From: Streptomyces adustus
GTDB lineage: Bacteria; Actinomycetota; Actinomycetes; Streptomycetales; Streptomycetaceae
Direction: 5' to 3'
Assembly: GCF_009377175.1 (NCBI RefSeq)
Contig: NZ_VJZD01000018.1
Location: forward strand, 1 to 64,000
DNA length: 64,000 bases
Part shown: one piece after another, positions 9,104-18,445 of the stretch
Numbering within the stretch: position 1 is the stretch's first letter
Layout of the letters: the number at the start of each line of letters is the position of its first letter
The notes under the pieces: model-generated
Seen by the model: the letters and a program-made list of their open reading frames with translations, nothing else
Databases searched by the model: none
What the model was told of the DNA's origin: nothing
Translations under genes and position numbers: made by a program

Positions 9104-9795
9104 GCGGGCCCGCCCTGCGCGCGGTCATCGCGGACGACCAGGCCCTGGTGCGCACCGGCTTCGGGATGATCCTCGCCGCCGACGGCATCGAGGTGACGGC
9201 CGAGGCGGCGGACGGGGCCGAGGCGGTCGAGGCCGTCCGGCGCACCCGGCCCGACGTCGTCCTCATGGACATCCGGATGCCGCGGATGGACGGCATCGAG
9301 GCCACCCGGCGCATCCTCGGCGACGGCTCCGACGGCACCGACGGCACCCGGGTCATCATCCTCACGACGTACGACCTCGACCACTACGTGTACGCGGCGC
9401 TCACCGCCGGGGCGAGCGGCTTCCTGCTCAAGGACGTCACCCCCGAACACCTCGTGGCGGCCGTGCGCCTGGTGCGCTCCGGTGACGCGCTGCTCGCGCC
9501 CACGATCACCCGCAGGCTGATCGAGCGGTTCGCGCACCAGGAGGAGTCCCCGCGGACCGCCCTGCACCGCGACCTGTCCGGGCTCACCCCGCGCGAACTG
9601 GAGGTGCTCCGCCTGCTGGCGACCGGCCTCAGCAACGCCGAACTCGCGGACCGCCTCTTCCTCAGCCCGACCACGGTCAAGACGCATGTCGGCCGCATCC
9701 TGTCGAAGCTCGACCTGCGGGACCGCGTCCAGGCCGTCGTACTCGCCTACGAGAGCGGCCTGATCTCCCCGCAGGGCCCGTCCGGCACGGGGTGA
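9100..9795 (+). CDS. LuxR-family response regulator
   Basis: 231-aa NarL/FixJ-type regulator. The receiver domain has the acidic pair ADD near residue 11, the phosphoacceptor Asp in VVLMDIRMP near residue 57 and the Lys of LLKDV near 107. The C-terminal LuxR HTH is marked by LTPRELEVLRLLATG and SPTTVKTHVGRILSKL. It starts with GTG inside the kinase stop codon (GTGA), so the two are co-translated partners. Confidence 0.93.
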   Translation: MSGPALRAVIADDQALVRTGFGMILAADGIEVTAEAADGAEAVEAVRRTRPDVVLMDIRMPRMDGIEATRRILGDGSDGTDGTRVIILTTYDLDHYVYAALTAGASGFLLKDVTPEHLVAAVRLVRSGDALLAPTITRRLIERFAHQEESPRTALHRDLSGLTPRELEVLRLLATGLSNAELADRLFLSPTTVKTHVGRILSKLDLRDRVQAVVLAYESGLISPQGPSGTG

Positions 9796-9812
9796 CCCGG
9801 ACCCCGGGGCCC

Positions 9813-10547
9813 CTACCGGCGCGTCAGGACGGTGAACTCGTTGCCGTCGGGATCGAGCAGCAGGACGCGGCCGGTGTGGTCGCCGCCGTGGTCCTCGCCG
9901 GCGGGTGTACGCGTCGCGCCGAGCGAGACCAGGCGGTCGAGCTCGGCCTCCGGGTCGGCGTCGGCGGGCAGCGCCAGTTCGAGGTACAGCCTGTTCGTGC
10001 CCGTCTTCGGGGCCACCGGGGGACCGCCCCAGGTGATCTTCGTACCGCCGCTCGGTGACTGGATCGCGGTCTCCTCGTCCTGGTCCCAGACCAGCGGCCA
10101 GCCCAGCGCCGCGCTCCAGAAGTAACCGACCTCCCGCGTACCGTCGCAGGCGAGCGCTCCGATGAAGCCGGTGTCGGCGAGGAACTTGTTGCCCGCCCCG
10201 ATGACGCAGAACTCGTTGCCGTCCGGATCGGCGAGCACCACGTGGTCCTCTTCCGGGAGCTGGCCCACGTCGGTGTGCTCGCCGCCGAGTTCCAGGACCC
10301 TGGCCACCGTCTGCCGCTGCTCCTCCGGAGTGGCGCTCGTGAGGTCGAAGTGCGCCCGGTTCCGGCCGGTCCTGGGTTCCTGGCTCGGCAGGAAACGTAT
10401 GCGGAATCCGGTGGTGTCGGGCGGCAGGATCGCGACGTCGCCGTCCGGACCGTCGGCGGGCTTCCAGCCCAGGACTCCGGACCAGAACCGGGCCAGGTCC
10501 GATGGATGGGTCGCGTTGAAACAGATCGCGAACAGTTGACTCGTCAT
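9813..10547 (-). CDS. Tandem VOC (glyoxalase/bleomycin-resistance fold) protein
   Basis: 244-aa protein with two vicinal-oxygen-chelate modules: one around residues 5-115 ending in DPDGNEFCV, one around 125-240 ending in DPDGNEFTV. Such two-module actinobacterial proteins are usually annotated as glyoxalase-like; neither a metal-dependent activity nor a substrate can be assigned. The start at 10547 (MTSQLF) is the first ATG fitting the family's usual N-terminus. It is followed upstream on the same strand by a related single-module protein. Confidence 0.85.
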   Translation of the reverse strand: MTSQLFAICFNATHPSDLARFWSGVLGWKPADGPDGDVAILPPDTTGFRIRFLPSQEPRTGRNRAHFDLTSATPEEQRQTVARVLELGGEHTDVGQLPEEDHVVLADPDGNEFCVIGAGNKFLADTGFIGALACDGTREVGYFWSAALGWPLVWDQDEETAIQSPSGGTKITWGGPPVAPKTGTNRLYLELALPADADPEAELDRLVSLGATRTPAGEDHGGDHTGRVLLLDPDGNEFTVLTRR

Positions 10548-10596
10548 ACCTGGTACATCTCCGATCCGCTGACGGTGGCTCCGGCGCCGATAGCCG

Positions 10597-10977
10597 TCAG
10601 AGCGGGTTGAGGCGGGCTTTGAGCAGGCAGAACTCATTGCCTTCGGGGTCGGTCAGGACATGCCACGACTCCTGCCCCGTCTGGCCGATGTCGGCCGGGC
10701 GCGCACCGAGCTTCAGCAGACGTGCCAGCTCGGCGTCCTGATCGCGGTCGGTGGCGTTGACGTCGATGTGCAGCCGGGACTTCCCCGGCTCCGGCTCGTC
10801 CCTGCGGCTGAGGATGATCGTCGGCTGCGGACCACCGAACCCTTCGCGCGGCCCGATCTCCAGCGTGCCGTCGTCCTCGCGGCCGAGCACGACGAAGTCC
10901 AGGACCTCGCACCAGAACCGCGCCAGCACCTCGGGTTCGCGGCAACCGAGCACGAGCTCACTGATCCGACACGCCAT
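10597..10977 (-). CDS. Single-module VOC family protein
   Basis: 126-aa VOC-fold protein beginning MACRISELVLGC and ending in the family motif DPEGNEFCLL. It lies 49 bases upstream of the tandem-module VOC gene on the same strand; the two share the LARFW and EFCxL motifs and probably arose by duplication. No catalytic role can be assigned. Confidence 0.83.
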   Translation of the reverse strand: MACRISELVLGCREPEVLARFWCEVLDFVVLGREDDGTLEIGPREGFGGPQPTIILSRRDEPEPGKSRLHIDVNATDRDQDAELARLLKLGARPADIGQTGQESWHVLTDPEGNEFCLLKARLNPL

Positions 10978-11320
10978 GGAAGAAACCCACTCTCGGCCCG
11001 AGTTCTGCCGGAGGTCGTACGTGAACCTCGCCGGCACCAGCAGCGCTGGCAGCCCCGCGAGCCTAGCGAAGGGGTCGAGCACGGGCGAAGTGATTTTCGG
11101 CGGCTGCCACCCTTTCCGGGCAGCGGGGACAGACCAGTTGGTCAGGGTTCATCGCCGCAGGCCCGAGGGGCACTCACGTCCTGCGGTGGTGCCGTAGGGC
11201 ACCGGTACCGGGAACTCCGTGGTGCTCGGCAGGGCTGCCACGACGTGCGGCCGTGAGCCAGTATCCGAACGTGCGTGGAGTCTCCCGCGGGGAGCGGGGG
11301 CTCTTCCGGTCCGGTCGGGC

Positions 11321-11770
11321 TCACCTCCGGATTCTCATGCCCTCGGGTGAGACGAGACCCTTGTCGGGGTGGACGCGGAAGGCCGCCGTCCAGGCGGTCG
11401 GCGGACACGAGACGCCGTTGGGGTTCCACCGCGTCAGTCTGGCCCGGGTGCTGTCCTCGACGACCGTGTCACCGCTCATCGCGGAGGTCACGGTGAGCCG
11501 CACCGGCAGGGCGGACGCGCCGACATCGTCGGGGAGCCGCACGAACAGCGAGGCGAACGGGTCGTCGGGACCGCCCGAGGTCCGCTCCTTGCACGTGCTG
11601 TTCACGCACAGCCTGATCCGCGCCGCGTCCTGGCCGCCGAAGTCGGCGGGCACCCACACCGCGGAGACCCCCGACTCCGCGCCCACGAGGGTGCACGATG
11701 TGTTCCGGCCGAGGAACGAGCAGCCGGTCAGGGCCACGGCCAGCAGCGGTATGACGAGGGTTCGGCGCAT
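11321..11770 (-). CDS. Putative lipoprotein, function unknown
   Basis: 149-aa protein with a short lipoprotein signal (MRRTL, hydrophobic stretch, lipobox LTGC at residues 14-17). The mature part has several Cys residues and no recognised domain. The start at 11770 is the natural beginning of the signal peptide; the longer in-frame reading upstream lies over the hemerythrin remnant. About 240 bases without a recognisable gene separate it from the VOC gene at 10977. Confidence 0.72.
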   Translation of the reverse strand: MRRTLVIPLLAVALTGCSFLGRNTSCTLVGAESGVSAVWVPADFGGQDAARIRLCVNSTCKERTSGGPDDPFASLFVRLPDDVGASALPVRLTVTSAMSGDTVVEDSTRARLTRWNPNGVSCPPTAWTAAFRVHPDKGLVSPEGMRIRR

Positions 11771-11850
11771 GGCGGCAGACACTACCTCGCCCCTCGATTC
11801 CCGGCCGCAGGTCAGCGCCTTGTGACGTGCTCCGTCCGCCTCCCCGAGGA

Positions 11851-12270
11851 CTACGCGGACCGGGCGAGCGCCCGGAACGCCGCCCACTGGACGCGGGGGC
11901 GCGGCAGATCGCGCGGCGCCAGATACCGGGCAGTGGCCCGCTTCGTACCGCGGATCACCCGCGGCGCGTCCCCGGGGCGCCCGGAGCCCATCGGCTCCAC
12001 CACCGACGTGGGCACCAGCAGCCGGCCGTCGTCGGTCTCCCGCGGTCGGCCGCGGACCAGGGCGTTGCGCATGTGCCGGGCGATGTGATTCGCCTCCCGC
12101 CGCCAGGCCGGCAGCCGGTCGCTCACGACGGCGGGGCCGCGGTCGATGTCCTGATGCTGCTGCTCCATGCGGCCGACCAGTTCGGCGTCCGGGGCGCGTT
12201 CGCGCAGCAGCGGCCAGATCAGTTCGTCCTCGCCGGCTCGGCGACGGCTTGGCGCCGCCCGGCCCGGTGC
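11851..12270 (-). pseudogene. Degraded hemerythrin-like (HHE) gene remnant
   Basis: On the minus strand around 12240-12105 a reading frame contains DELIWPLLRERAPDAELV followed by MEQQHQDID, which closely resembles the second and third helices of HHE/hemerythrin cation-binding domains. The expected first helix with its His ligands is absent, and the sequence after it is basic and low-complexity rather than domain-like. The stretch 11821-12505 contains no intact gene. I read it as a decayed gene. A fusion with another unknown protein is possible. Confidence 0.4.
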
Positions 12271-12505
12271 TGCGCCCGCGGTGCGCCACCCGCCGGCGCT
12301 TCCGCGTATGTGTGGCAGCTTGACTCTGCGGTGAATGATCTTGGCCTGTTCATGACTCGAACTTGAGTTCTCTTTGTGAGGACCTGTCACCCTGCTTTGT
12401 CCTGGCTTGGAACAATCCTCGGACGGATGACGGGGAGTCGGGGTCTCCACTGACCGCTCCCGACGTCCTCACCCACACCCGCCCCGTCATCAGGAGCTTC
12501 CTCTC

Positions 12506-12949
12506 ATGGCCATGAACGCCCGTCGCACCGGACAACTGCTGGAGACCTCGGCCCCCTTGCTGTTCCCGGGCGAGCAGGTCGAACTCACCAGCCTGGCCTC
12601 CGTCGGCACGGTCTCGGTGCGCAAGCAGGCACTCACCGCGATCGTGGTCGGGGTGCTCACCCTGGGCATGGTGATGGCCACCGTCCGCCCGCGTGCGGTC
12701 TATGTCGTCCTGACGGACCAGCGGATCCTGTTCTTCGACGCCAACCGGGGCGGCAGACCGGGCAAACTGCTGATGAACATGGCCCGCGCGTACGTCACCG
12801 CGACCGCGGCGGAGACCACCTTCCTCGGTCTGAAGGTGGCCACCCGGCTGACCGTCCATGGCCAGGAGGGCGCGCTCAAGGTCGAATTCCCGGTCCAGAC
12901 CCGCGCCGACGGCCACCTGTTCGCCGGGGCCCTGCCGGTCACGCACTGA
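12506..12949 (+). CDS. Small membrane-associated protein of unknown function
   Basis: 147-aa protein with one hydrophobic segment near residues 45-60 (ALTAIVVGVLTLGMVMATV), then a strand-rich region with YVVLTDQRILFF, reminiscent of bacterial PH-like domains (the motif LTDxRILF is common there). An AGGAG ribosome site lies 10 bases upstream of the ATG. No link to its neighbours is evident. Confidence 0.7.
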   Translation: MAMNARRTGQLLETSAPLLFPGEQVELTSLASVGTVSVRKQALTAIVVGVLTLGMVMATVRPRAVYVVLTDQRILFFDANRGGRPGKLLMNMARAYVTATAAETTFLGLKVATRLTVHGQEGALKVEFPVQTRADGHLFAGALPVTH

Positions 12950-13061
12950 ACCCCGCTTCGAGGTCACTGCCGCAACCGTTCCGCGGCCGCTGTCGCAGGG
13001 GCCGCTCGGCTCGCCCCCGGCCCGACGGAGACACCGCCGCCTCCCGTGGGGATACTGGGGC

Positions 13062-13385
13062 ATGGGATTCCTCGTCTTCATGACCCTGCCGGGGCTGGTC
13101 ATGCTGCTGACCGCGCTGGCCTTCGTCGATCAGCTGCTGCTGCGCGCGGGCCGGGCCGGGCTGCTGCCCTGGCGCAATGGAGGACGACAGGGCCAGATCT
13201 CGGCGACCGGGTTCGAGCAGCTGCACGCGAGTCTCTCGCCGGGCAAGCAGACCGAGCTCAAGGAGCGGCAGTCGGCGCTGCTGCTGCGCGACGACGAAGA
13301 GGACGGGGCACCGCCGAACCGGACGACGGTGGATCTGGACGGGGGAACCGCGATCGTCCGGATGCCGCAGGGCCGCCTGACCTGA
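13062..13385 (+). CDS. DUF6191 family small membrane protein
   Basis: 107-aa protein with one N-terminal transmembrane helix (MGFLVFMTLPGLVMLLTAL), then a cytoplasmic part with the conserved-looking TGFEQLHASLSPGKQTELKE and a short C-terminal tail. This layout matches the widespread Streptomyces DUF6191 proteins of unknown function. A G-rich stretch precedes the ATG. Longer in-frame readings run back over the previous gene's end. Confidence 0.7.
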   Translation: MGFLVFMTLPGLVMLLTALAFVDQLLLRAGRAGLLPWRNGGRQGQISATGFEQLHASLSPGKQTELKERQSALLLRDDEEDGAPPNRTTVDLDGGTAIVRMPQGRLT

Positions 13386-13408
13386 CCTGACCCGACCCGG
13401 GCGGGAGA

Positions 13409-14302
13409 TCAGGAACAGGCCTGGGCCACGAGGGCGGGGAGCGCCTGGCCCAGCGGGAGATCGACGCGCTGGGCGGCCCATCGGTCCCCGCGGGTCGGGC
13501 CCTGGTTGACGATGAGGACGGGGATCCCGGACCGGTCGGCCTGACGTACGAAGCGCAGCCCGGACATGACGGTCAGGGAGGAGCCGAGCACCAGGAGGGT
13601 CGCGGCCCGCGCGACAAGACGCCCGCACGCCTCGACCCGCTCGGGCGGCACGTTCTCGCCGAAGAAGACGACATCGGGTTTGAGCACCCCGGTGCCGCAG
13701 GCCGCACACGCCACCACCCGGAACGCGCGGACCGCCTCCTCCGGCAGTTCCACGTCGCCGTCCGGATTGACGCGCGCGGCACGATGGTCCTCGGCGGCCT
13801 CCTCGAACCCCGGATTCGCCTCCCGCAGCCGGTGGTCCAGCTCCGTGCGAGCGCTGAGGTGACCGCAGTCCAGACAGACCACGCGGCTCAGGCTTCCGTG
13901 CAGCTCGACGATGTCGGCCGCCCCGGCCGACCGGTGCAGTCCGTCGACATTCTGTGTGATCACACCGGTGACCAGACCTGCCTCGCCCAGCGCGGTGACG
14001 GCCCGATGGCCGGCGTTCGGGCGGGCTCTCGTCATGGCCCGCCAGCCCAGCTGACCGCGCGCCCAGTAGCGGCGGCGCGCGGGTTCACCGCCGACGAATT
14101 CCTGGTACGTCATCGGAGTGTGCCGACGCAGTGAGCCGTGCTCCCCGCGGTAGTCGGGGATGCCGGAGTCGGTGGACAGCCCCGCCCCGCTCAGCACCGT
14201 GATCCCGCCCGCGCGTACGGCCTCGACGACACCGCTGAGGTCGGTCGAGGCCGGAGGCAGGCCGCCGGTGGGCTCCCAGGCCAGAGTGGGTCGCGTCCGC
14301 AT
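13409..14302 (-). CDS. NAD-dependent protein deacylase, Sir2 family
   Basis: 297-aa sirtuin that removes acyl groups from lysines using NAD. Visible motifs: GAGLSTDSGIPDYRG (NAD binding), TQNVDGLH, the catalytic His of LHGSL, and a zinc module with two CxxC pairs (CLDCG and CAACG). GSSLTVMSG and NQGPTRGD complete the Rossmann fold. The start at 14302 gives a normal length for the actinobacterial class; the longer reading has no domain support. It is convergent with the DUF6191 gene and shows no functional link to its neighbours. Confidence 0.92.
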   Translation of the reverse strand: MRTRPTLAWEPTGGLPPASTDLSGVVEAVRAGGITVLSGAGLSTDSGIPDYRGEHGSLRRHTPMTYQEFVGGEPARRRYWARGQLGWRAMTRARPNAGHRAVTALGEAGLVTGVITQNVDGLHRSAGAADIVELHGSLSRVVCLDCGHLSARTELDHRLREANPGFEEAAEDHRAARVNPDGDVELPEEAVRAFRVVACAACGTGVLKPDVVFFGENVPPERVEACGRLVARAATLLVLGSSLTVMSGLRFVRQADRSGIPVLIVNQGPTRGDRWAAQRVDLPLGQALPALVAQACS

Positions 14303-14467
14303 GACTGCCAGGATACGTATCCGCTGCCGGGCGTCTCGGTCTCGTCGCCACACGGCTCTGCCCGCAGGACGGGCCCGCACGGCACAGGCGGCCCGACGTT
14401 TCGGCCGCCCCCGCACACCGGCTGGGACGGCCGCGACGGGCGATGCTCCGGCCGTGCCGGGCATCGC

Positions 14468-15088
14468 TCACAGGTCCGGGCCGAGCGCCGCGACGATGCG
14501 CCGGAATCGTGCGGTCATCTCGTCGGCCGTCTGCTCGGGGTGATGCCGCCACCAGGCGACGGCGGCGCTCACCGTCCCGTACCAGAGGTGCGTGACGAGG
14601 TCGGCGTCGAGGGGTTCGGTGGCCGGGGAGGCGCGCAGGAACTCCGCCACTCCCACCGCTCCCATCCGGTTGAGTTCTCTCCGGTACGCGGCCGCGGCCG
14701 TGTGCAGCGGGCCGTCCACCGGGAGGGTCCCGTCGTAGACGAGTTCCCAGTCGTGCAGGCACGACGCGAGGGCGTGGAAGACCGCCTCCAGGGTGCGCAC
14801 GGCGCGCGTGAGGTCGGACGGTCCTTCCTGGGCGGACGAGACGGCCGCGACGAGGCGGGTGCCCGCCTGTTCGAGGCAGGCCAGATAGAGGCCGTCCTTG
14901 GACCCGAAGTACTCGTAGATCATGGGCTTGGTGATCCCGGCCCGAGCCGCCATGCGCGCGGTCGACCCGAGCGCGTAGCCCCTCGTGCCGAACTCCTCGG
15001 CGGCCGCGTCCAAGATCAGCCGCTCCCGGTCCCTGCGGGGCATCCCCTTGGTGCCCACGCCGCGCGTGGCCTTCTCCTGCTTGCTCAT
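14468..15088 (-). CDS. TetR-family transcriptional regulator
   Basis: 206-aa one-component repressor. The N-terminal HTH is clear (ILDAAAEEFGTRGYALGST, then ITKPMIYEYFGSKDGLY), and the variable C-terminal ligand domain ends MTARFRRIVAALG. It is divergent from the FAD oxidase at 15154, and the 65-base gap contains a partly palindromic TTACCGGACGGTCA-type element. It most likely controls itself and the oxidase. The ligand is unknown. Confidence 0.92.
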   Translation of the reverse strand: MSKQEKATRGVGTKGMPRRDRERLILDAAAEEFGTRGYALGSTARMAARAGITKPMIYEYFGSKDGLYLACLEQAGTRLVAAVSSAQEGPSDLTRAVRTLEAVFHALASCLHDWELVYDGTLPVDGPLHTAAAAYRRELNRMGAVGVAEFLRASPATEPLDADLVTHLWYGTVSAAVAWWRHHPEQTADEMTARFRRIVAALGPDL

Positions 15089-15108
15089 GTCCCCACCCTA
15101 TGCCAAAG

Positions 15109-15122
15109 TGACCGTCCGGTAA
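15109..15122. promoter_or_regulatory. Candidate TetR operator between divergent genes
   Basis: TGACCGTCCGGTAA lies 20 bases upstream of the TetR gene start and 31 bases upstream of the oxidase ATG. Its reverse complement has the TTAC...GTCA form common for Streptomyces TetR autoregulatory sites. The symmetry is imperfect, so binding is inferred from position and resemblance. Confidence 0.45.
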
Positions 15123-15153
15123 TTTACCCGGCGTTCAGATACCTGGAGGGGCG

Positions 15154-16761
15154 ATGAGCGGCAAGACTCGATCATGGTGGGGCTGGGGCAACGTCGAGGA
15201 CGCGGTGACCGGCCCGGAGCGGGCGGTACTCACCCGGCGCACCGCCGAACTGCTGCCGGACGCGGACCTGACCGTCCACGAGGCTCCGCCGGTCGAGTCG
15301 TTCGGCGTGGCCCCGAGTCGGGTGACGGCTCCGCCCGCGCTGGCCCGGCTCGCGTCGTACGACCCGCGCGACCGGCTGGCGCACAGCCATGGCCAGGCGT
15401 TCCGTGACGTCGTGCGCGCACTGCTCGGGAATCTGCCCCACGTGCCGGATGCCGTCCTGCGTCCCACGTCGGAGGCCGAGGTGGTGCACACGCTGGAGTG
15501 GTGCGACGGCGCGGGCATCGCGGTCGTCCCGTTCGGCGGCGGCACCTCCGTCGTGGGCGGCGTCGAGGTCCGTACGGGTGCGGAGTACGCCGGAGTGGTG
15601 AGTCTGGATCTCGGCTCGATGGACCGGGTCCTGGAGGTCGACACCACCAGCAGGGCCGCGCTCGTCCAGGCCGGAGTGCTCGGCCCTCGGCTGGAGGAGC
15701 AGCTCCGGCCGCACGGCTGCACCCTGCGCTTCTTCCCCCAGTCCTTCGAGTTCTCCACTCTCGGCGGGTGGCTGGCCACTCGGGCGGGCGGTCACTTCGC
15801 GACCCGCCTCACGCACATCGACGACCTCACCGAGTCCCTGCGCGTGGTCACCCCCGCCGGTGTGGTCGAGAGCCGCCGCCTGCCGGGTTCGGGTGCCGGA
15901 CCCTCGCCCGACCGGCTGTTCCTCGGTTCCGAGGGAACGCTCGGTGTCATCACCCAGGCGTGGGTACGCCTTCAGGACCGGCCGCGTTGGCGGGCGGGAG
16001 CCTCGGTGGCGTTCCAGGACTACGAGGCGGGCGTCCGGGCCGTACGAGCGCTGGCCCAGTCCGGACTCGACCCGGCCAACTGCCGGCTGCTGGACCCGAT
16101 GGAGGCACTGATCAACGCGGGCAGCCCGACGGCCGTGCTCGTGCTCGGCTTCGAGTCCGCCGACCACCCCGTCACCGCTCCCCTGGAGCGGGCCCTGGAG
16201 CTCTGCCGCGACCATGGCGGCAGCCTGCCGGAGACCCCGCGTTCCACCGATTCCGCGGCCGCGGCCGCGCGTACGGCGGCCGCCGACACCTGGCGTTCCG
16301 CCTTCCTGCGGATGCCGTACCAGCGGGACGCCCTCGCCGCTCAGGGCATGATCGTGGAGACGTTCGAGACCGCCTGCACCTGGGACCGCTTCGCGGGGCT
16401 GCGCGCGGCCGTCGACACGGCGGCCCGGGACGCCCTGCGTCAGGTGGGCGCCACGGGCGTGCTGACCTGCCGGTTCACCCATGTCTACCCCGACGGCCCC
16501 GCCCCGTACTTCGGGATCTACGCGGCCGGCGCGTGGGGCAGGACCGTGGAGCAGTGGGACGAGATCAAGCAGGCGGTCTCCGAGGCGCTGGTGGCGCAGG
16601 GCGCCACCATCACCCATCACCACGCGGTGGGCCGGGATCACCGGCCGTGGTACGACCGGCAGCGCCCCGACCTCTTCGCCGCCGCCCTGCGGGCGGGCAA
16701 GGCCGTGCTGGACCCGTCCGCGATCCTCAATCCCGGCGTCGTGATCGACCCTCTGCGCTGA
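15154..16761 (+). CDS. FAD-binding oxidase, alkyl-DHAP synthase/D-lactate dehydrogenase type
   Basis: 535-aa flavoprotein. A PCMH-type FAD domain occupies about residues 90-270 (VPFGGGTSVVGG, then FFPQSFEFSTLGGWLATRAGG and GSEGTLGVI). The C-terminal FAD-oxidase_C domain ends with the typical HHHAVGRDHRPW and DPSAILNPG. The histidine cluster and overall order match alkyldihydroxyacetonephosphate synthase-like proteins, which in bacteria have diverse and often unknown substrates. A GGAGG site precedes the ATG. It is controlled, by position, by the divergent TetR gene. Confidence 0.9.
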   Translation: MSGKTRSWWGWGNVEDAVTGPERAVLTRRTAELLPDADLTVHEAPPVESFGVAPSRVTAPPALARLASYDPRDRLAHSHGQAFRDVVRALLGNLPHVPDAVLRPTSEAEVVHTLEWCDGAGIAVVPFGGGTSVVGGVEVRTGAEYAGVVSLDLGSMDRVLEVDTTSRAALVQAGVLGPRLEEQLRPHGCTLRFFPQSFEFSTLGGWLATRAGGHFATRLTHIDDLTESLRVVTPAGVVESRRLPGSGAGPSPDRLFLGSEGTLGVITQAWVRLQDRPRWRAGASVAFQDYEAGVRAVRALAQSGLDPANCRLLDPMEALINAGSPTAVLVLGFESADHPVTAPLERALELCRDHGGSLPETPRSTDSAAAAARTAAADTWRSAFLRMPYQRDALAAQGMIVETFETACTWDRFAGLRAAVDTAARDALRQVGATGVLTCRFTHVYPDGPAPYFGIYAAGAWGRTVEQWDEIKQAVSEALVAQGATITHHHAVGRDHRPWYDRQRPDLFAAALRAGKAVLDPSAILNPGVVIDPLR

Positions 16762-16803
16762 CACGACGATGACGGGCGGGCACGGCCCCGGTGGCGGCCT
16801 CGG

Positions 16804-18159
16804 CTACCAGCCGACGGCGACCAGCAGCCACTGCGGACTGCCGTGGGAGATGAACGAGGACTGGCCCGCCACGTCGTCATAGGGGAAGCCGTAGGCGAGG
16901 TGGTTGATGGCGTTGTCGTGCCAGAACCTGGCGTAGTAGTTCGCGGGCGCCGCCTTGTAGTACTGGGCCGGGTCGCCCTGCTGGGCGGCCGGCAGGGTCG
17001 CCACATGCCGGTTGAGGGCGGCGCACATGGTGGGGTTGTTCGCCAGCGCCGCCGCGCAGCCGAAGATGTCGGAGGTGGCGGCGTTCACGCCCACGGACTG
17101 GGCGTAGGCGGTGAAGTAGTTCGCGTTGGCGCCACCCGCCCGGAAGCTCGGGTCGCTGCCAGGCGCGATGATCCGATACGGCGCCTGGCTCTGCGCCAGC
17201 ACCTTGAACTGGTCGGGCACGGCGGCCGTGAACCGCTGGAAGGTGGTGGCGCGGTCCTCGGCGAAGGTCTGCCGGTTCTCGCCGACCTCGACGTCGTAGC
17301 CGTCCTTGGTGTGCAGGCGCATGGCCAGTTTGAGACCGAAGGCGTCGACCCGGGTGGTGTTGCCGTTGAAGACGTTGTCGCCGACGGTGAACTCGATGAA
17401 GTCGTAGTACGGACCGTTCGGCGAGCCGAGGTAGAAGTACATGCGGCCCGCTGAGTTGGCCGGCATGTCGAGGTAGGGCTGCTCGGCGATGGAGTGGACC
17501 TGTCCGTTGAAGCTCCAGTACACCTGGCTGTCGGGGTACTTGCCGTTGGTGCGGTTGAGGATCTTCACCTCGACGGCGTTGTGCGCGGCCGGTATGTCGC
17601 TGGTGGTGCCCCAGAAGGCGTCGGGCGGGGTGGTGCTGCCGGGCCCGTACACCTGGAACTCCCACAGGGAGTATCCGTAGGGGGTGGCTCGTGCGGTACC
17701 GAGGACGCGCACGTATCTGGCACTGCCTGTGACGTCGATGTTCTGGGTGCCACCGGTGCCGGTCGTCGTGGAGTACGCGGTGGCCCAGGTGCTCGCGTCG
17801 GTGGAGGTCTGGATCTGGAAGGCCGTGGCGTAGGCGGCCTCCCAGTTCAGGGTGACGCGGGTGAGCTGCTGGACGGATCCGAGATCGACCCGCAGCCACT
17901 GCGGGTCGGAGAAGGCCGAGGACCACCGGGTGCCGGTGTCGCCGTCGACCGCGGCCCCGGCCGGGAAGGAGCCGTTCTCGACCGAGGACGCCGTGGCGGG
18001 CCGCCCCTGGGAGAGCAGCTGGTCGGCGGCGTGCGCGGGTGACGGGGTCAGGACGGCGACGCAGGCGGCGAGCAGGACGACCACCAGAGCGAGAGCGGTA
18101 CGGGCCCGTGCGGCCAGGTCCGGCGGTCTGTGCGGGAGGGCGCTGGTCAGGAACTGCAT
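16804..18159 (-). CDS. Secreted GH64 beta-1,3-glucanase with F5/8-type (CBM32) domain
   Basis: 451-aa secreted protein. A signal peptide (about residues 1-47, cleavage after AHA) is followed by a discoidin/CBM32-like module (RPATASSVENGSFPAGAAVDG, then WLRVDLGS) and a C-terminal domain of the GH64 laminaripentaose-producing glucanase type (NRTNGKYPDSQVYWSFNG, GRMYFYLG, FWHDNAINHLAYGFPYDD). GH64 enzymes cleave beta-1,3-glucan of fungal walls or callose. The start at 18159 (MQFLT) follows a GAGGAG site. A LacI-type palindrome lies 55 bases upstream of it. The gene is convergent with the FAD oxidase. Confidence 0.85.
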   Translation of the reverse strand: MQFLTSALPHRPPDLAARARTALALVVVLLAACVAVLTPSPAHAADQLLSQGRPATASSVENGSFPAGAAVDGDTGTRWSSAFSDPQWLRVDLGSVQQLTRVTLNWEAAYATAFQIQTSTDASTWATAYSTTTGTGGTQNIDVTGSARYVRVLGTARATPYGYSLWEFQVYGPGSTTPPDAFWGTTSDIPAAHNAVEVKILNRTNGKYPDSQVYWSFNGQVHSIAEQPYLDMPANSAGRMYFYLGSPNGPYYDFIEFTVGDNVFNGNTTRVDAFGLKLAMRLHTKDGYDVEVGENRQTFAEDRATTFQRFTAAVPDQFKVLAQSQAPYRIIAPGSDPSFRAGGANANYFTAYAQSVGVNAATSDIFGCAAALANNPTMCAALNRHVATLPAAQQGDPAQYYKAAPANYYARFWHDNAINHLAYGFPYDDVAGQSSFISHGSPQWLLVAVGW

Positions 18160-18213
18160 GCGAATTCTCCTCATGCCGGGTCGGCGTGTGTGGGGGCGGA
18201 GCAACAGCAGACG

Positions 18214-18225
18214 GAGAGCGCTCTC
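18214..18225. promoter_or_regulatory. LacI-family-type palindromic operator
   Basis: The perfect 12-bp palindrome GAGAGCGCTCTC lies 55 bp upstream of the GH64 gene start. The core AGCGCT within a GC-flanked palindrome matches the form of Streptomyces LacI-family operators such as those of CebR-type sugar repressors. This suggests oligosaccharide-induced expression of the glucanase. Confidence 0.5.
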
Positions 18226-18445
18226 TCGGGTTGTATCCCCGCATGTTCCGGGCGTCAACAACTGAAGCCAAAGTAAGGGAAGTTCGGCTGTCGGGTGCGG
18301 CGGAGGGCCGAATGTCGCCGCCTGCGCCGGGTCCGGCGCGTGGCGCCTTCGGGCCCCGACGACTTCAACTTCCCTTGTGGGGGCGTGCGTTCAAGACTTG
18401 TCGCCGTCCCGCCCGCGGCGGTTTCCCGCCACCTCGGGAACCCTG

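Noticed and set aside
11275-11300. Terminator hairpin near ctcccgcggggag
   Set aside because: The stem is only 5 bp and lies upstream of nothing clearly terminated there.
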